The notes under the pieces were generated by a model. The model had not been told where the DNA came from, searched no databases, and saw nothing but the letters and a program-made list of their open reading frames with translations. The position numbers and the translations under genes are program-made. 21,920 nucleotides of DNA from Longimonas sp046498435 (GTDB taxonomy: Bacteria > Bacteroidota > Rhodothermia > Rhodothermales > Salinibacteraceae): assembly GCF_046498435.1 (NCBI RefSeq), contig NZ_JAWOAR010000037.1, positions 1 through 21,920 of the forward strand, given 5' to 3'. The first letter of the stretch is position 1. Each line of letters starts with the position of its first letter. This document shows, piece after piece, positions 6,334-15,050 of this stretch.

Positions 6334-7371
6334 ATGACTCCTTCTTCGGATTCCGAAAAAACCACCATCTACGATGTGGCCGACAAGGCCGGCGTAGCTA
6401 TTTCGACTGTGTCGCGCGTGCTTAACAACTCGCGCGACGTGTCGGATGCCACGCGTGAGCGGGTGCTGCGTGCTATTAAAGAGCTGCAATTCCGCCCCAA
6501 CCGCACAGCAAAGTCGCTGGCTCAGCGCGCTACCCGCACCATTGCCGTAGCAGTGCCTACGTTCACCACGCCGTTTCACAACGAACTACTGAAAGGCGTG
6601 CGCAGTCGTCTCGACATTGGGGAGGTGGACTTGCTGCTCTGCGACCTGGCCTGGTCCAATCCCAAAGCCACGCTGCGCAACTTCCTGGCACGGGGAGCCA
6701 TGGACGCGCTGCTGCTTACGGGGCTCCGCTATGATGCCGAAATGGCTACGGAACTCCGTGCGCTGGGTGCGCCCGTCGTAATGATTGGGAGCAAGTGGGA
6801 TGATATGGATTCCTACTATTGGGATGACGAGGTCGGCGTCGAACTCGCCATTCGTCATCTGATTGAGCAGGGGCATCGCCAGGTCGGGATGATTACCACC
6901 CCGCACGACACGCATGTGCGCAACGCACGCATCAAAGGCTACCGAACGGTGCTTGAAGAAAAAGGCATTTCGTTCGACAAGTCGCTCGTGGCCTGGGGGC
7001 AGACCGAAAAGCACGACGGCTTCAGCGAAGAGTCGGGCTACGAGGCCATGCAAAAGCTTCTGAATGAGCAGCCCCAGATCACCGCTGTCTTTGCAAGCAG
7101 CGATGTACAAGCTGTCGGGGCGTGGCAGGCCATCCGTCATGCCGAGAAAACAGTGCCCGAAGACTTTGCACTCGTTGGATACGACGACATAAAGATCAGC
7201 CGCTTTATCGGGCTCTCCAGCGTAGCCCAAAACATGCACGAGGTCGGCGAGCGCGCCGCCGAGACCCTGTTGCGCCGCCTCAACCGCGAAGACTTTCCCA
7301 CGGTGAGCCAGCCCGTGCAGCACGAACTCCACGTTCGCAAGTCCAGTAAATACAGCCTTCCAAGCTCCTGA
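6334..7371 (+). CDS. LacI-family transcriptional regulator
   Basis: This 345-aa regulator has the LacI/GalR layout: an N-terminal helix-turn-helix (TIYDVADKAGVAISTVSRVL, residues 11-30), a hinge region (FRPNRTAKSLA, 53-63) and a periplasmic-binding-protein-like effector domain running to about residue 335. The segment VFASSDVQAVGAWQAI and the following LVGYDDIKISRF are typical of the C-terminal sub-domain. ATG 6334 (MTPSSDSEKTT) was chosen over 6286 because it places the HTH at the usual distance from the N-terminus. Its TGA shares one base with the purC ATG, so the two are translationally coupled. This invites comparison with the purine repressor PurR, which is in the same family, but many LacI members sense sugars and the ligand cannot be read from the sequence. 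Confidence 0.92.
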   Translation: MTPSSDSEKTTIYDVADKAGVAISTVSRVLNNSRDVSDATRERVLRAIKELQFRPNRTAKSLAQRATRTIAVAVPTFTTPFHNELLKGVRSRLDIGEVDLLLCDLAWSNPKATLRNFLARGAMDALLLTGLRYDAEMATELRALGAPVVMIGSKWDDMDSYYWDDEVGVELAIRHLIEQGHRQVGMITTPHDTHVRNARIKGYRTVLEEKGISFDKSLVAWGQTEKHDGFSEESGYEAMQKLLNEQPQITAVFASSDVQAVGAWQAIRHAEKTVPEDFALVGYDDIKISRFIGLSSVAQNMHEVGERAAETLLRRLNREDFPTVSQPVQHELHVRKSSKYSLPSS

Positions 7372-8333
7372 TGGACGCTTCCCTCCTTGCCCAGCAGCTT
7401 CCGCACTGCATCACCGAAACGCACCTGTCCGAATGGGGCACGCGCTACGAAGGCAAAGTGCGCGACACATACCGCAGGGGCAACACCCTTACCCTGGTTA
7501 CGACCGATCGCATTTCGGCGTTCGATCATGTGCTGCCCCAGGCCATCCCATTTAAGGGGCAGGTGCTGAATCAGTTGGCTGCATTCTTCTTCGAAGAGAC
7601 GGCTCACGTTTTCCCCAACCACGTTCGCACGGTGCCTGACCCCAATGTGACGGTGGCCACGGCCTGCACGCCTATTCCAATTGAGTTCGTGGTGCGCGGC
7701 TATCTGGCCGGACACGCCGCACGCGTCTACCAAGGTGGGGCGCGCACGCTCTGCGGCCAGGCCTTGCCCGATGGACTACGTGAAGGTGAGCAGTTGCCTG
7801 AGCCCATCGTGACGCCTGCTACCAAAGCCGAAACGGGCCACGACGAAGACATCACGCCCGAGGAAGCCGTGTCGCGGGAACTGGTCGATGCAGATACGTA
7901 CGCCACCCTTGAACAGGCCGCCCTCGATCTGTTTGCGCGCGGTACCGAGATTGCTGCAGCACGCAATCTCATTCTCGTAGACACGAAATACGAGTTTGGA
8001 CGCGACGCCAATGGGCAGCTCCGCCTCATCGACGAGGTCCACACGCCCGATAGCTCCCGCTACTATGAAGCCGACGGCTACGAAGAACGCCTGGAAAGCG
8101 GAACGCCCCAAGAGCAGCTCTCGAAGGAGTTCGTGCGCGAGTGGCTTATGGACCAGGGCTTCCAGGGACGTGAGGACGACACCATGCCCGACCTGCCCGG
8201 CGCGTTTCGCATCGAAATCGCTCAGCGCTATATCGACTTGTACGAGCGACTGACAGGGCAGTCGTTTGAAGCCGAGGTAACCCCCGATCCAGAAGCGCGC
8301 ATGCAATCCAATCTACAGGCAGCGCGTGCGTAA
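7371..8333 (+). CDS. purC: SAICAR synthetase
   Basis: This 320-aa protein is phosphoribosylaminoimidazole-succinocarboxamide synthase, which joins aspartate to CAIR in de novo purine synthesis, using ATP, in the cytoplasm. Clear family motifs are YEGKVRDTY (residues 26-34), TTDRISAFD (44-52), VVRGYLAGHA, LILVDTKYEFG, and IDEVHTPDSSRYY. The length is that of the longer, yeast-like SAICAR synthetases rather than the roughly 240-aa E. coli form. It starts within the stop codon of the LacI-type regulator (TGATG) and ends before a strong terminator, so it closes that transcript. No other purine genes are in the window. Confidence 0.96.
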   Translation: MDASLLAQQLPHCITETHLSEWGTRYEGKVRDTYRRGNTLTLVTTDRISAFDHVLPQAIPFKGQVLNQLAAFFFEETAHVFPNHVRTVPDPNVTVATACTPIPIEFVVRGYLAGHAARVYQGGARTLCGQALPDGLREGEQLPEPIVTPATKAETGHDEDITPEEAVSRELVDADTYATLEQAALDLFARGTEIAAARNLILVDTKYEFGRDANGQLRLIDEVHTPDSSRYYEADGYEERLESGTPQEQLSKEFVREWLMDQGFQGREDDTMPDLPGAFRIEIAQRYIDLYERLTGQSFEAEVTPDPEARMQSNLQAARA

Positions 8334-8375
8334 CAAAGTAACCAAACAGGCGGTCTATCTTGCCCCAACGCCGAC

Positions 8376-8412
8376 GGCCCCGCTGCCATCTGCAAGCAGC
8401 GGGGCCATTTTT
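8376..8412 (+). terminator. Intrinsic terminator after purC
   Basis: A perfect 11-bp GC-rich stem GGCCCCGCTGC (8376-8386)/GCAGCGGGGCC (8396-8406) with a 9-nt loop is followed by ATTTTT. It lies 43 nt after purC. The other strand has no T-tract, so it acts mainly on the plus strand. Confidence 0.92.
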
Positions 8413-8451
8413 GGTGGATGCGAAAGCAATACGTGGTACCCACACACCGAT

Positions 8452-8937
8452 TCAACCAACCAACTCATCGACCGTAGCTTGAATGGCCTCAAAATCCGGT
8501 TGCTTTCCAGCATTTTCAAGAACCTCCGCATACCGGATCGTTCCCTCTGCATCTACCACAAATGCAGATCGTTTCGCGATACGGTCCAGTTCCATGGGCG
8601 TAAAGTCGTAATCATACTTCGCCCCGTAAGCGGCAGCCACTTCGGCATCGTGATCGCTAAGCAGATCGAACGTCAGGTTGTTGACCTTGCGATATTCATC
8701 GAGCACAAATGGTGAGTCGGTGGAGATACCAACGACGGTTACGCCCTGCTCCACGCCAAACGAAGCGAGGTCGTTATTTACCGTGTTCATTTCGTTGGTA
8801 CACACGCTCGTAAATGCTCCGGGAAAGAACAAGAGCACCACCGGGTAGCCGCGATGCTCCGACAGCGTAAACGGATCGATGTCTTGGGTGAAAAGCGTAA
8901 AATCGGGGGCGGGATCGCCTTCTGAAAAAGTCGGCAT
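8452..8937 (-). CDS. 1-Cys peroxiredoxin (AhpE/Bcp-like)
   Basis: This 161-aa protein is a thiol peroxidase of the AhpC/TSA superfamily that reduces peroxides. The active-site segment is FFPGAFTSVCTNEM, with peroxidatic C46 and the conserved Pro and Thr before it. C46 is the only cysteine in the protein, so it must work by a 1-Cys mechanism with an external thiol. The N-terminal GDPAPDFTL motif and the length are typical. It starts 21 nt after the permease stop on the same strand and is probably co-transcribed with it. Whether it is closer to AhpE or to Bcp/PrxQ would need a tree. Confidence 0.93.
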   Translation of the reverse strand: MPTFSEGDPAPDFTLFTQDIDPFTLSEHRGYPVVLLFFPGAFTSVCTNEMNTVNNDLASFGVEQGVTVVGISTDSPFVLDEYRKVNNLTFDLLSDHDAEVAAAYGAKYDYDFTPMELDRIAKRSAFVVDAEGTIRYAEVLENAGKQPDFEAIQATVDELVG

Positions 8938-8958
8938 ATCGTATTAAGAAGCAAAATG

Positions 8959-10191
8959 TTATGTAAAGCGAATTACGCGTACCGGATCGATACGCGAGGC
9001 CACCCGCGCCGGCAGATAGGCTGCCAGCACGCACAAGAGAATAGCCACACTGGTAACGATCACCACATCGGTTGCCTGTAGCGCCATAGGGGCGGTGTCC
9101 ATGTAATAGGCTTCAGCAGGAAGCGGAATGACGCCATAGGTCTGTTGAATCCACCCTGCGCCAACAGCTACGACACTGCCTAAGAGGCTGCCTGTGCATC
9201 CAATAAACGCACCAAGCACCAGAAACACGCGCTGTATACCGCGTGCTGAGAGCCCCATGCTCATGAGCACTCCAATTTCGCGGGTCTTCTCCAGCATCAT
9301 CATAAGGAGCGTGCCCACAATGTTAAAGGCCGCTACGATGACAATGGTGCTAATGACCAGCGGAATAATGTTTTGTTGCAGATTGATCCACGCAAACAGC
9401 CCCGCATACTGCTGATACACCGTGCGCACCGCTGCCGGAAAAGATAGGTCTTCGCGGAGCGTCTCGGCGGTTGGCTCGATGGTGTCAATGTCGTGCAGGG
9501 TAAGTTCAAAGCGCGACACCTGATTATCCGACAGTTCCAGCAGACGCCTTGCCTCGTCGAGTCCCATAAACAGGAACGTGTCGTCAATGAAGTCGAGCGA
9601 GGTAGCGTACGTATCAAACACCTCGAACTGTCGTACACGGGGCTGGAGGGCCGTTGCCTCACCGCCCTCGCGATCGAGCGCAAACAGCGTGAGACGGTCG
9701 TTCCGCTCCAGTCCGAATCGTGAGGCGATAGACGTGCTCAGCAACACCCCGCCTGGCATGGCGGCATCCGAAGATACACTGTCGGGATGCGTGGTAGAGC
9801 GGCGCACCGCAGCGGGGAGTGCATCGGTGCCCACCACGACGAGTCCCTCAATGGCTTGCGGTCCCGCCCGTGCAATAGCGACTTCTTCCACGACAGCGCG
9901 CACATCGCGCACGGTCTCGTACTCCTGCAACTGCGCACGCAGCGAATCGGCATCCTCCAGCGGCTCGTCCATGTAGCTCACCACCTGCAGATGAGCGCCC
10001 ACCTCCATGAGCTTACCCTCTATTTCCTGGCTGAATCCTCGGACGATCCCCAGCGCCAGAATGAGCGCTGCCACGCCCACCGTTACGCCTCCAACTGCCA
10101 CGTACGTAATGAACCGCACAAAGCTACGCCCTTCGCGCTGCCCTTCGGCACGGGCAAAGTAGCGGAGGGCCAGAAACCATTCGAGTCGCAT
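8959..10191 (-). CDS. LolC/LolE-type ABC transporter permease
   Basis: This 410-aa inner-membrane protein has the MacB/LolCE layout. One transmembrane helix lies near residues 27-50. A large extracytoplasmic domain (about 55-270) follows, then three helices in a FtsX-type domain (about 280-405), ending AAYLPARVASRIDPVRVIRFT. The N-terminal WFLALRYF and the C-terminal PARVASRIDPVRVIR motif are strongly characteristic. Members of the family move lipoproteins out of the inner membrane together with an ATPase (LolD type); no ATPase is adjacent. ATG 10191 is preferred over the TTG at 10200, which adds only three residues. The peroxiredoxin follows in the same operon, with no obvious functional link. 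Confidence 0.88.
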   Translation of the reverse strand: MRLEWFLALRYFARAEGQREGRSFVRFITYVAVGGVTVGVAALILALGIVRGFSQEIEGKLMEVGAHLQVVSYMDEPLEDADSLRAQLQEYETVRDVRAVVEEVAIARAGPQAIEGLVVVGTDALPAAVRRSTTHPDSVSSDAAMPGGVLLSTSIASRFGLERNDRLTLFALDREGGEATALQPRVRQFEVFDTYATSLDFIDDTFLFMGLDEARRLLELSDNQVSRFELTLHDIDTIEPTAETLREDLSFPAAVRTVYQQYAGLFAWINLQQNIIPLVISTIVIVAAFNIVGTLLMMMLEKTREIGVLMSMGLSARGIQRVFLVLGAFIGCTGSLLGSVVAVGAGWIQQTYGVIPLPAEAYYMDTAPMALQATDVVIVTSVAILLCVLAAYLPARVASRIDPVRVIRFT

Positions 10192-10493
10192 GCAGAGCAA
10201 GAGCGCAAGTAAAATTGGTTAAGGCATCCATCCGTACCCGCTCTGGCTTGCGCTGTTCACCGCATCTGCCGAACTTGCAGCTAAACCACAGGTTTTGCAT
10301 CGTGCATGCTGGCTTGCCCCGCTGTAGCAATTTGCGAGCAGCACGCTGAGGGCAGGCACGTGCAGCCGACGCATCCCACACTCTCATATTGCCCCACAGC
10401 TTCACGCTGGTTTTGGGAGCGCTTTCAGTGGGATGCATCAGCGGTCCTGTGTTTCATTACTTGTTCTCCACGAATCTGATTTAACGTCGCCTC
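10192..10493. other. Divergent intergenic region before pruA
   Basis: About 300 nt separate the divergent permease and pruA genes. I see no gene or RNA. The one structural feature is a perfect 9-bp inverted repeat, GCATCCCAC (10371-10379) and GTGGGATGC (10428-10436), 48 nt apart, which could be a paired regulator site or a leader stem. Confidence 0.5.
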
Positions 10494-12137
10494 ATGCAGA
10501 ATGCGCTTAGCACTCCGCCCGACCCTACGAACGAACCTGTTCTCAGCTACGCCCCGGGCTCGCCCGAGCGAAGCGCCATCCGCGCCGAGTTGGAGCGCCT
10601 GCGGGGCATGACCGTCGAGATACCCGCGTACATTGGCGGCGAGGCCGTCTACCCCGGCAGCCCCACCTCGGTACGCGTGCCGCACGACCACCAGCACGAA
10701 CTGGGCACCGTCCACCAGTCCGGTGCCAGCGAGGTCGAGCAGGCGATTGAGGCTGCACGCGAAGCCAAAGCCGAATGGGCCGCGATGGACTGGAGCGACC
10801 GTGCAGCGATTTTTCTGCGTGCTGCTGATCTAATTGCGGGCCCATGGCGCCATACGCTCAACGCGGCCACCATGCTGGGCCAGGGCAAAAACGTACACCA
10901 GGCCGAAATCGACGCGGCCTGTGAGTTGATCGATTTCCTGCGCTTCAACGTGCACTATGCCGACCAGATCTACCGGGAGCAGCCCGACAACAGCCCCGGC
11001 GTATGGAATCAGGTGCAGTATCGTCCGCTCGAAGGCTTTGTACTTGCTATCACGCCGTTCAACTTCACCGCGATTCAGGGCAACCTGCCCACGGCCCCGG
11101 CGCTGATGGGCAACACGGTGCTCTGGAAACCCGCCTCGCGCTCGGTGTACTCGGCGTACTTCCTCTATCAGATTCTGGAGGAAGCGGGAATGCCCGCCGG
11201 AGTTATCAACATGCTACCCGCCGACGACGGGGCCGACGTCGGCACGCCCGCCATGGCCTCGCCCGCGTTTGCCGGACTCCACTTCACCGGATCAAAGGCC
11301 ACCTTTGACCATCTGTGGAAAACCATCGGCGAGAAGCTGGACACGTACCGCACGTATCCGACCATTGTGGGCGAAACGGGCGGCAAGGACTTCATTGTGG
11401 CGCATCCGTCTGCGCATCCCACCCAGACGGCCACAGCCATTGTGCGGGGCAGCTTCGAGTATCAGGGGCAGAAGTGCTCCGCCTCTTCGCGCATCTACCT
11501 TCCCGAATCCCTCTGGCCAACGATCAAAGACGAACTGGCCGAGCAGATTGGAAGCCTGCAGGTGGGGCCGCCCGAGGACCTGACCAATTACGTGAACGCG
11601 GTCATCGATCAGCGGGCCTTTGACGAGATTACCGGCTACATCGATCGGGCCAAAGCATCTGACGATGCCGAGATTCTCTTTGGCGGGACTTACGATGACA
11701 GCACCGGCTACTTCATCGACCCGACGGTCATTCTGGCGACCGACCCGCACTACGAGTCGATGGAGGAAGAGATCTTCGGCCCCGTCACTACGATCTACGT
11801 GTACGACGATGCCGACTACGAGGCCACACTCGATCTGATTGACAGCACCTCGCCCTATGCGCTGACGGGAGCGGTGTTTGCAAAAGACCGGGCTGCCATT
11901 CGCACCACGATGGACCGCCTGGAGCAGTCGGCGGGCAACTTCTACATTAATGACAAGCCCACCGGCGCCGTAGTCGGGCAGCAGCCGTTTGGCGGAGCAC
12001 GCAAGTCCGGCACGAACGACAAAGCGGGCTCGGCGCTGAACCTGCACCGTTGGATCTCGCCGCGCTCTATTAAGGAAACGTTTACCCCGCCCACGCACTA
12101 CGGCTACGCGTTCCACCAGCCGGATGAGGACGCCTAA
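10494..12137 (+). CDS. pruA: 1-pyrroline-5-carboxylate dehydrogenase
   Basis: This 547-aa enzyme oxidises glutamate semialdehyde to glutamate with NAD, the second step of proline catabolism. It follows the stand-alone ALDH4-type enzyme rather than the bifunctional PutA. Seen in order: the N-terminal NEPVLSYAPGSPER segment, ITPFNFTAI with N190, LWKPA, HFTGSKATF, the general base E294 in VGETGGKDF, and the nucleophile C328 in YQGQKCSASSR. The C-terminal GQQPFGGARKSGTNDKAGS motif is characteristic of P5C dehydrogenases. Length fits the family (about 540-550 aa). ATG 10494 is the first in frame. It is a single-gene unit with its own terminator; no proline dehydrogenase is nearby. Confidence 0.96.
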   Translation: MQNALSTPPDPTNEPVLSYAPGSPERSAIRAELERLRGMTVEIPAYIGGEAVYPGSPTSVRVPHDHQHELGTVHQSGASEVEQAIEAAREAKAEWAAMDWSDRAAIFLRAADLIAGPWRHTLNAATMLGQGKNVHQAEIDAACELIDFLRFNVHYADQIYREQPDNSPGVWNQVQYRPLEGFVLAITPFNFTAIQGNLPTAPALMGNTVLWKPASRSVYSAYFLYQILEEAGMPAGVINMLPADDGADVGTPAMASPAFAGLHFTGSKATFDHLWKTIGEKLDTYRTYPTIVGETGGKDFIVAHPSAHPTQTATAIVRGSFEYQGQKCSASSRIYLPESLWPTIKDELAEQIGSLQVGPPEDLTNYVNAVIDQRAFDEITGYIDRAKASDDAEILFGGTYDDSTGYFIDPTVILATDPHYESMEEEIFGPVTTIYVYDDADYEATLDLIDSTSPYALTGAVFAKDRAAIRTTMDRLEQSAGNFYINDKPTGAVVGQQPFGGARKSGTNDKAGSALNLHRWISPRSIKETFTPPTHYGYAFHQPDEDA

Positions 12138-12165
12138 CCAAGGAGCGTCACTATTTGGACATTAC

Positions 12166-12208
12166 AAAGGGATGCGCGGGGCCGGGTAGCCGTTGCGCAT
12201 CCCTTTTT
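12166..12208. terminator. Bidirectional intrinsic terminator
   Basis: A perfect 12-bp stem AAAGGGATGCGC (12166-12177)/GCGCATCCCTTT (12195-12206) has a T-run on one side (12204-12208) and an A-run on the other. It sits between pruA (+) and the convergent permease (-), so it can end both transcripts. Confidence 0.9.
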
Positions 12209-12245
12209 CTGATGCATCGGGTGGTTCTGGACGTGGTTTATGCTA

Positions 12246-14378
12246 TCACTGCACAATATTTCTCCCGTTGGTACCGCCACGATACAACTCGTAGAGCCGT
12301 TCGACGCCTGCTGGGTCTCCAATAACAGTTATCTGATCGCCCTCTTGAAGCGTGGAGTCGCCATTGGGGATCGTGACCTGGTCGTTGCGGCGAACAAGTG
12401 CCACCAGCACGCCTGCAGGCAGGTTCAGGTCACGGATGCGCTGGTCAATGAAGTCCTCCGTTTTCGTACCCGAAAGCAGAGAGAACGTGATGTAGCGTTC
12501 ATGATGCAGCAGGCTTTCCTTCATCGCCTTCTCGTCGGCAGCGGCCCGCCACTCGGTGGTAAACCCGCTTTCGTCGACGCGGTTGGCAAGGGTAGCCAGG
12601 GTGCGCAGATGATCGCTCTGATCGTTGCTTGGGCTCACGAGGAAGAAGAACGCGTACACCGGCTCGGAGGTATCGAGCGGACTGCCGGGCTGCTCAACAT
12701 CAATGCAGACGCCCGACTGGCAGTGCACCATAACCATCTCTTGCTGGTCGATGCCATCAAGCTGGCAGTACGGTAGGGCAGCCCCGTGGCTCACCGACAC
12801 GGCACTGTGCAACGTGCCATCGAGGAAGCCGTGTTTGAGCGTTTCTACCGAGAGATCCAGCTTTTGGGCCATCTGCTCGGCGACCTGGCCCACAATTTCC
12901 TCATAGATAGTCGGCTCGGTAAGGCGAATCACCTCTGCGCGTGCAACGAGCTGCCCAAAGGCGGTGTCATCGCTGACGCGCTTCTCTTCGAGGATGTCTT
13001 GCAACTCATGGTCAAGTCCGTCATAGCGCTGCTTACCCAGGCGTTCAAACCAGTGAAAGATCGCGCCCTCGCGGGGTACGTTTTCGACATAAGACATGTA
13101 CCACACAATGCCCACGAGCACCACGATAATCGTAAATACGATCGCCATCGTACCCATTTCAGGAATGAGCAGTCCCGGTATGATAATCCCAGCAATCTGC
13201 ATCCAGGGATAGAGTGGAGAGCGGTATCCGGGAGCATACGATGGGATCTCGCTCTCCCGCATCACGATAACGGCCAGGTTCAAAAAGGCAAAGATAAGCA
13301 ACTGAAAGGCGCTTGCCAGCTTGGCCACGCCCTCTTCCGAGAGCGCAAAGATAATCAGGAGCATCAGCCCCACCGTAATGATGATGGAGCGGGTCGGCGT
13401 GTTGAAGCGCCCAAGCTGCGCGAGACCGTCCGGCAACAAGCGATCCCGCGCCATAGCCAGCGGGTAGCGCGAGGCCGACATAATGCCTGCGTTTCCGGTG
13501 GATGCAAAGGCAGCGATCGCGGCGACCACAATCAGGATCGGGCCCAGTGCGTACGGCAGCCAGTTGAAGAAGACCTCGCCGGAGGTGTAGACGGGTGTCA
13601 GATCTGAGTTCAGTTCCTCGCCGGGGAGCACAGCCACCATGATGGCAACCCCAACCACGTAGATGGCTGTGGCTGTGGCAAGGGACAGGATCATCCCCAG
13701 CGGAATGTTACGGTCGGGGTTTTTGACCTCCTCGGCCACGCTTGCCACCTTCGTGAGGCCCGCGTACGAGACGAAGACAATCCCGATGGTTGCCAGGAAC
13801 CCGCCCCCTCCTTCTGTGAAGAACGGCGTGAAGGCATCTGCACTTCCGGGTCCAGAGAAGCCCTCCCACACCGAAAAGACGCCCTGGGCCACGTAGAACG
13901 TGAGCACGCCTACGAGCACCGTGACGAGCGCCCGCTGGAGCCAGCTGCTTTCCTTGGCTCCCACCACGTTAAGCACACCAAACGCCACCGCAAGGGCCGC
14001 CGCCAGCGGCTTGATAGGCACATCGGCATAGATCGCCAGATACGCCCCCATCCCAATAAGTGCAAACGCACTCTTGAACACCAGGGCCAGCCAGGTGCCC
14101 AGTCCGCCCACGGTGCCTGCCAGCGGGCCCAGGCTGCGATCCAGAAAGTAGTACGTACCGCCCGCCTTCGGCATCGCCGTAGAAAGCTCGGCCATGCTGT
14201 ACATCGACGGCAGAATGAGCAATCCGGCAACCAGGTACGCCAGAATCACAGACGGCCCCGTTTCAGCAGCGGCAATTCCGGGGAGCAGGAAAAACCCGGA
14301 GCTAAACATGGCGCCGGTGCTGATGGCGTACACGTCGTACAGGGTGAGACTTTTCTCAAGCGTAGACTCTGAAGCCAT
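12246..14378 (-). CDS. APC permease fused to EIIA-like and RCK_C domains
   Basis: This 710-aa protein combines three modules. Residues about 10-430 are an amino-acid/polyamine/organocation permease with about 12 transmembrane helices. Residues about 460-620 resemble a PTS EIIA type-2 (PtsN-like) domain. Residues about 630-705 look like a TrkA/RCK C-terminal ligand-binding domain (LPAGVLVALVRRN...LQEGDQITVIGDP). The likely role is amino-acid uptake with cytoplasmic regulation. In PtsN the phosphorylated His sits in an I/L-P-H motif; here it reads HGAALPYC with Tyr537, so phosphorylation at that site is not possible. ATG 14378 (MASESTLEKSL) is preferred because the extra 15 residues from 14423 are not typical. 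It shares a terminator with pruA, which may hint at amino-acid catabolism. The substrate is unknown. Confidence 0.88.
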   Translation of the reverse strand: MASESTLEKSLTLYDVYAISTGAMFSSGFFLLPGIAAAETGPSVILAYLVAGLLILPSMYSMAELSTAMPKAGGTYYFLDRSLGPLAGTVGGLGTWLALVFKSAFALIGMGAYLAIYADVPIKPLAAALAVAFGVLNVVGAKESSWLQRALVTVLVGVLTFYVAQGVFSVWEGFSGPGSADAFTPFFTEGGGGFLATIGIVFVSYAGLTKVASVAEEVKNPDRNIPLGMILSLATATAIYVVGVAIMVAVLPGEELNSDLTPVYTSGEVFFNWLPYALGPILIVVAAIAAFASTGNAGIMSASRYPLAMARDRLLPDGLAQLGRFNTPTRSIIITVGLMLLIIFALSEEGVAKLASAFQLLIFAFLNLAVIVMRESEIPSYAPGYRSPLYPWMQIAGIIIPGLLIPEMGTMAIVFTIIVVLVGIVWYMSYVENVPREGAIFHWFERLGKQRYDGLDHELQDILEEKRVSDDTAFGQLVARAEVIRLTEPTIYEEIVGQVAEQMAQKLDLSVETLKHGFLDGTLHSAVSVSHGAALPYCQLDGIDQQEMVMVHCQSGVCIDVEQPGSPLDTSEPVYAFFFLVSPSNDQSDHLRTLATLANRVDESGFTTEWRAAADEKAMKESLLHHERYITFSLLSGTKTEDFIDQRIRDLNLPAGVLVALVRRNDQVTIPNGDSTLQEGDQITVIGDPAGVERLYELYRGGTNGRNIVQ

Positions 14379-14540
14379 AAACACAGTGGCAACGAAAAGA
14401 GAGCAGCGATCCGAGCGCCTCATTCATATACATCCATATAGATGACGCACCCGGTATTGGCGAGGGGCTCAACCACATCGCTTGCCGTGGCGTTCCTCTA
14501 CGCACGGGCTTCGCAGTATGCGTTTCGTATGGGAAGCTTA

Positions 14541-15050
14541 TCAGTAGGGACACACACGGGCCTGCTCGGGGGCATCGTCGGGCTGCACGGCCGTCTTGAG
14601 TCGGCTGTAGGCAGGCCAGTCGTTGGGATCCAGATGGAGGGTGCGGTCGCCCACATACAGATGCAGCCCCGCCCGCTGGCGCTTGGCCCGCAGCAGCGGC
14701 TCCCACGTAACCGGAGCATTCCGCGCCACATCAAAAGCGGTGCGCAGCGCAATACGATGCCCGCTCAGGCGGATTTCCACCACGCGGTTGCGCAGCTGGA
14801 AGTGCGTCCACCCGCTGGCCAGGAGGAGCGCTCCGGCAGCGGCAATAAACGCCTCTGGAAAGATCGGCGCGCCTTGCAGGGCCTGCACCAGCGCCCCCAC
14901 CATCACCGGCAGCATCAGCCATCCCACCGGACGCCCCACCGCGCGGCTGTACAGCAATGCCACGGAGGTATCGCCCGGGTGGTCAGTGTGCCGAAAAACA
15001 GCAGGAGCAGCCATAACAGAAGCAGCGGTCAATGCATCAGGGTCAGGCAT
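14541..15050 (-). CDS. Small two-helix membrane protein
   Basis: This 169-aa protein is of unrecognised family. It has two adjacent hydrophobic helices at about residues 42-59 and 64-82, then a hydrophilic, beta-rich tail with several basic residues. That layout recalls bacterial PH-like membrane proteins, but I cannot confirm this. ATG 15050 (MPDPDALTAAS) lies 8 nt inside the end of the SirB1-family gene, indicating translational coupling. A longer upstream frame exists but is only the shadow of that gene. Confidence 0.72.
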   Translation of the reverse strand: MPDPDALTAASVMAAPAVFRHTDHPGDTSVALLYSRAVGRPVGWLMLPVMVGALVQALQGAPIFPEAFIAAAGALLLASGWTHFQLRNRVVEIRLSGHRIALRTAFDVARNAPVTWEPLLRAKRQRAGLHLYVGDRTLHLDPNDWPAYSRLKTAVQPDDAPEQARVCPY

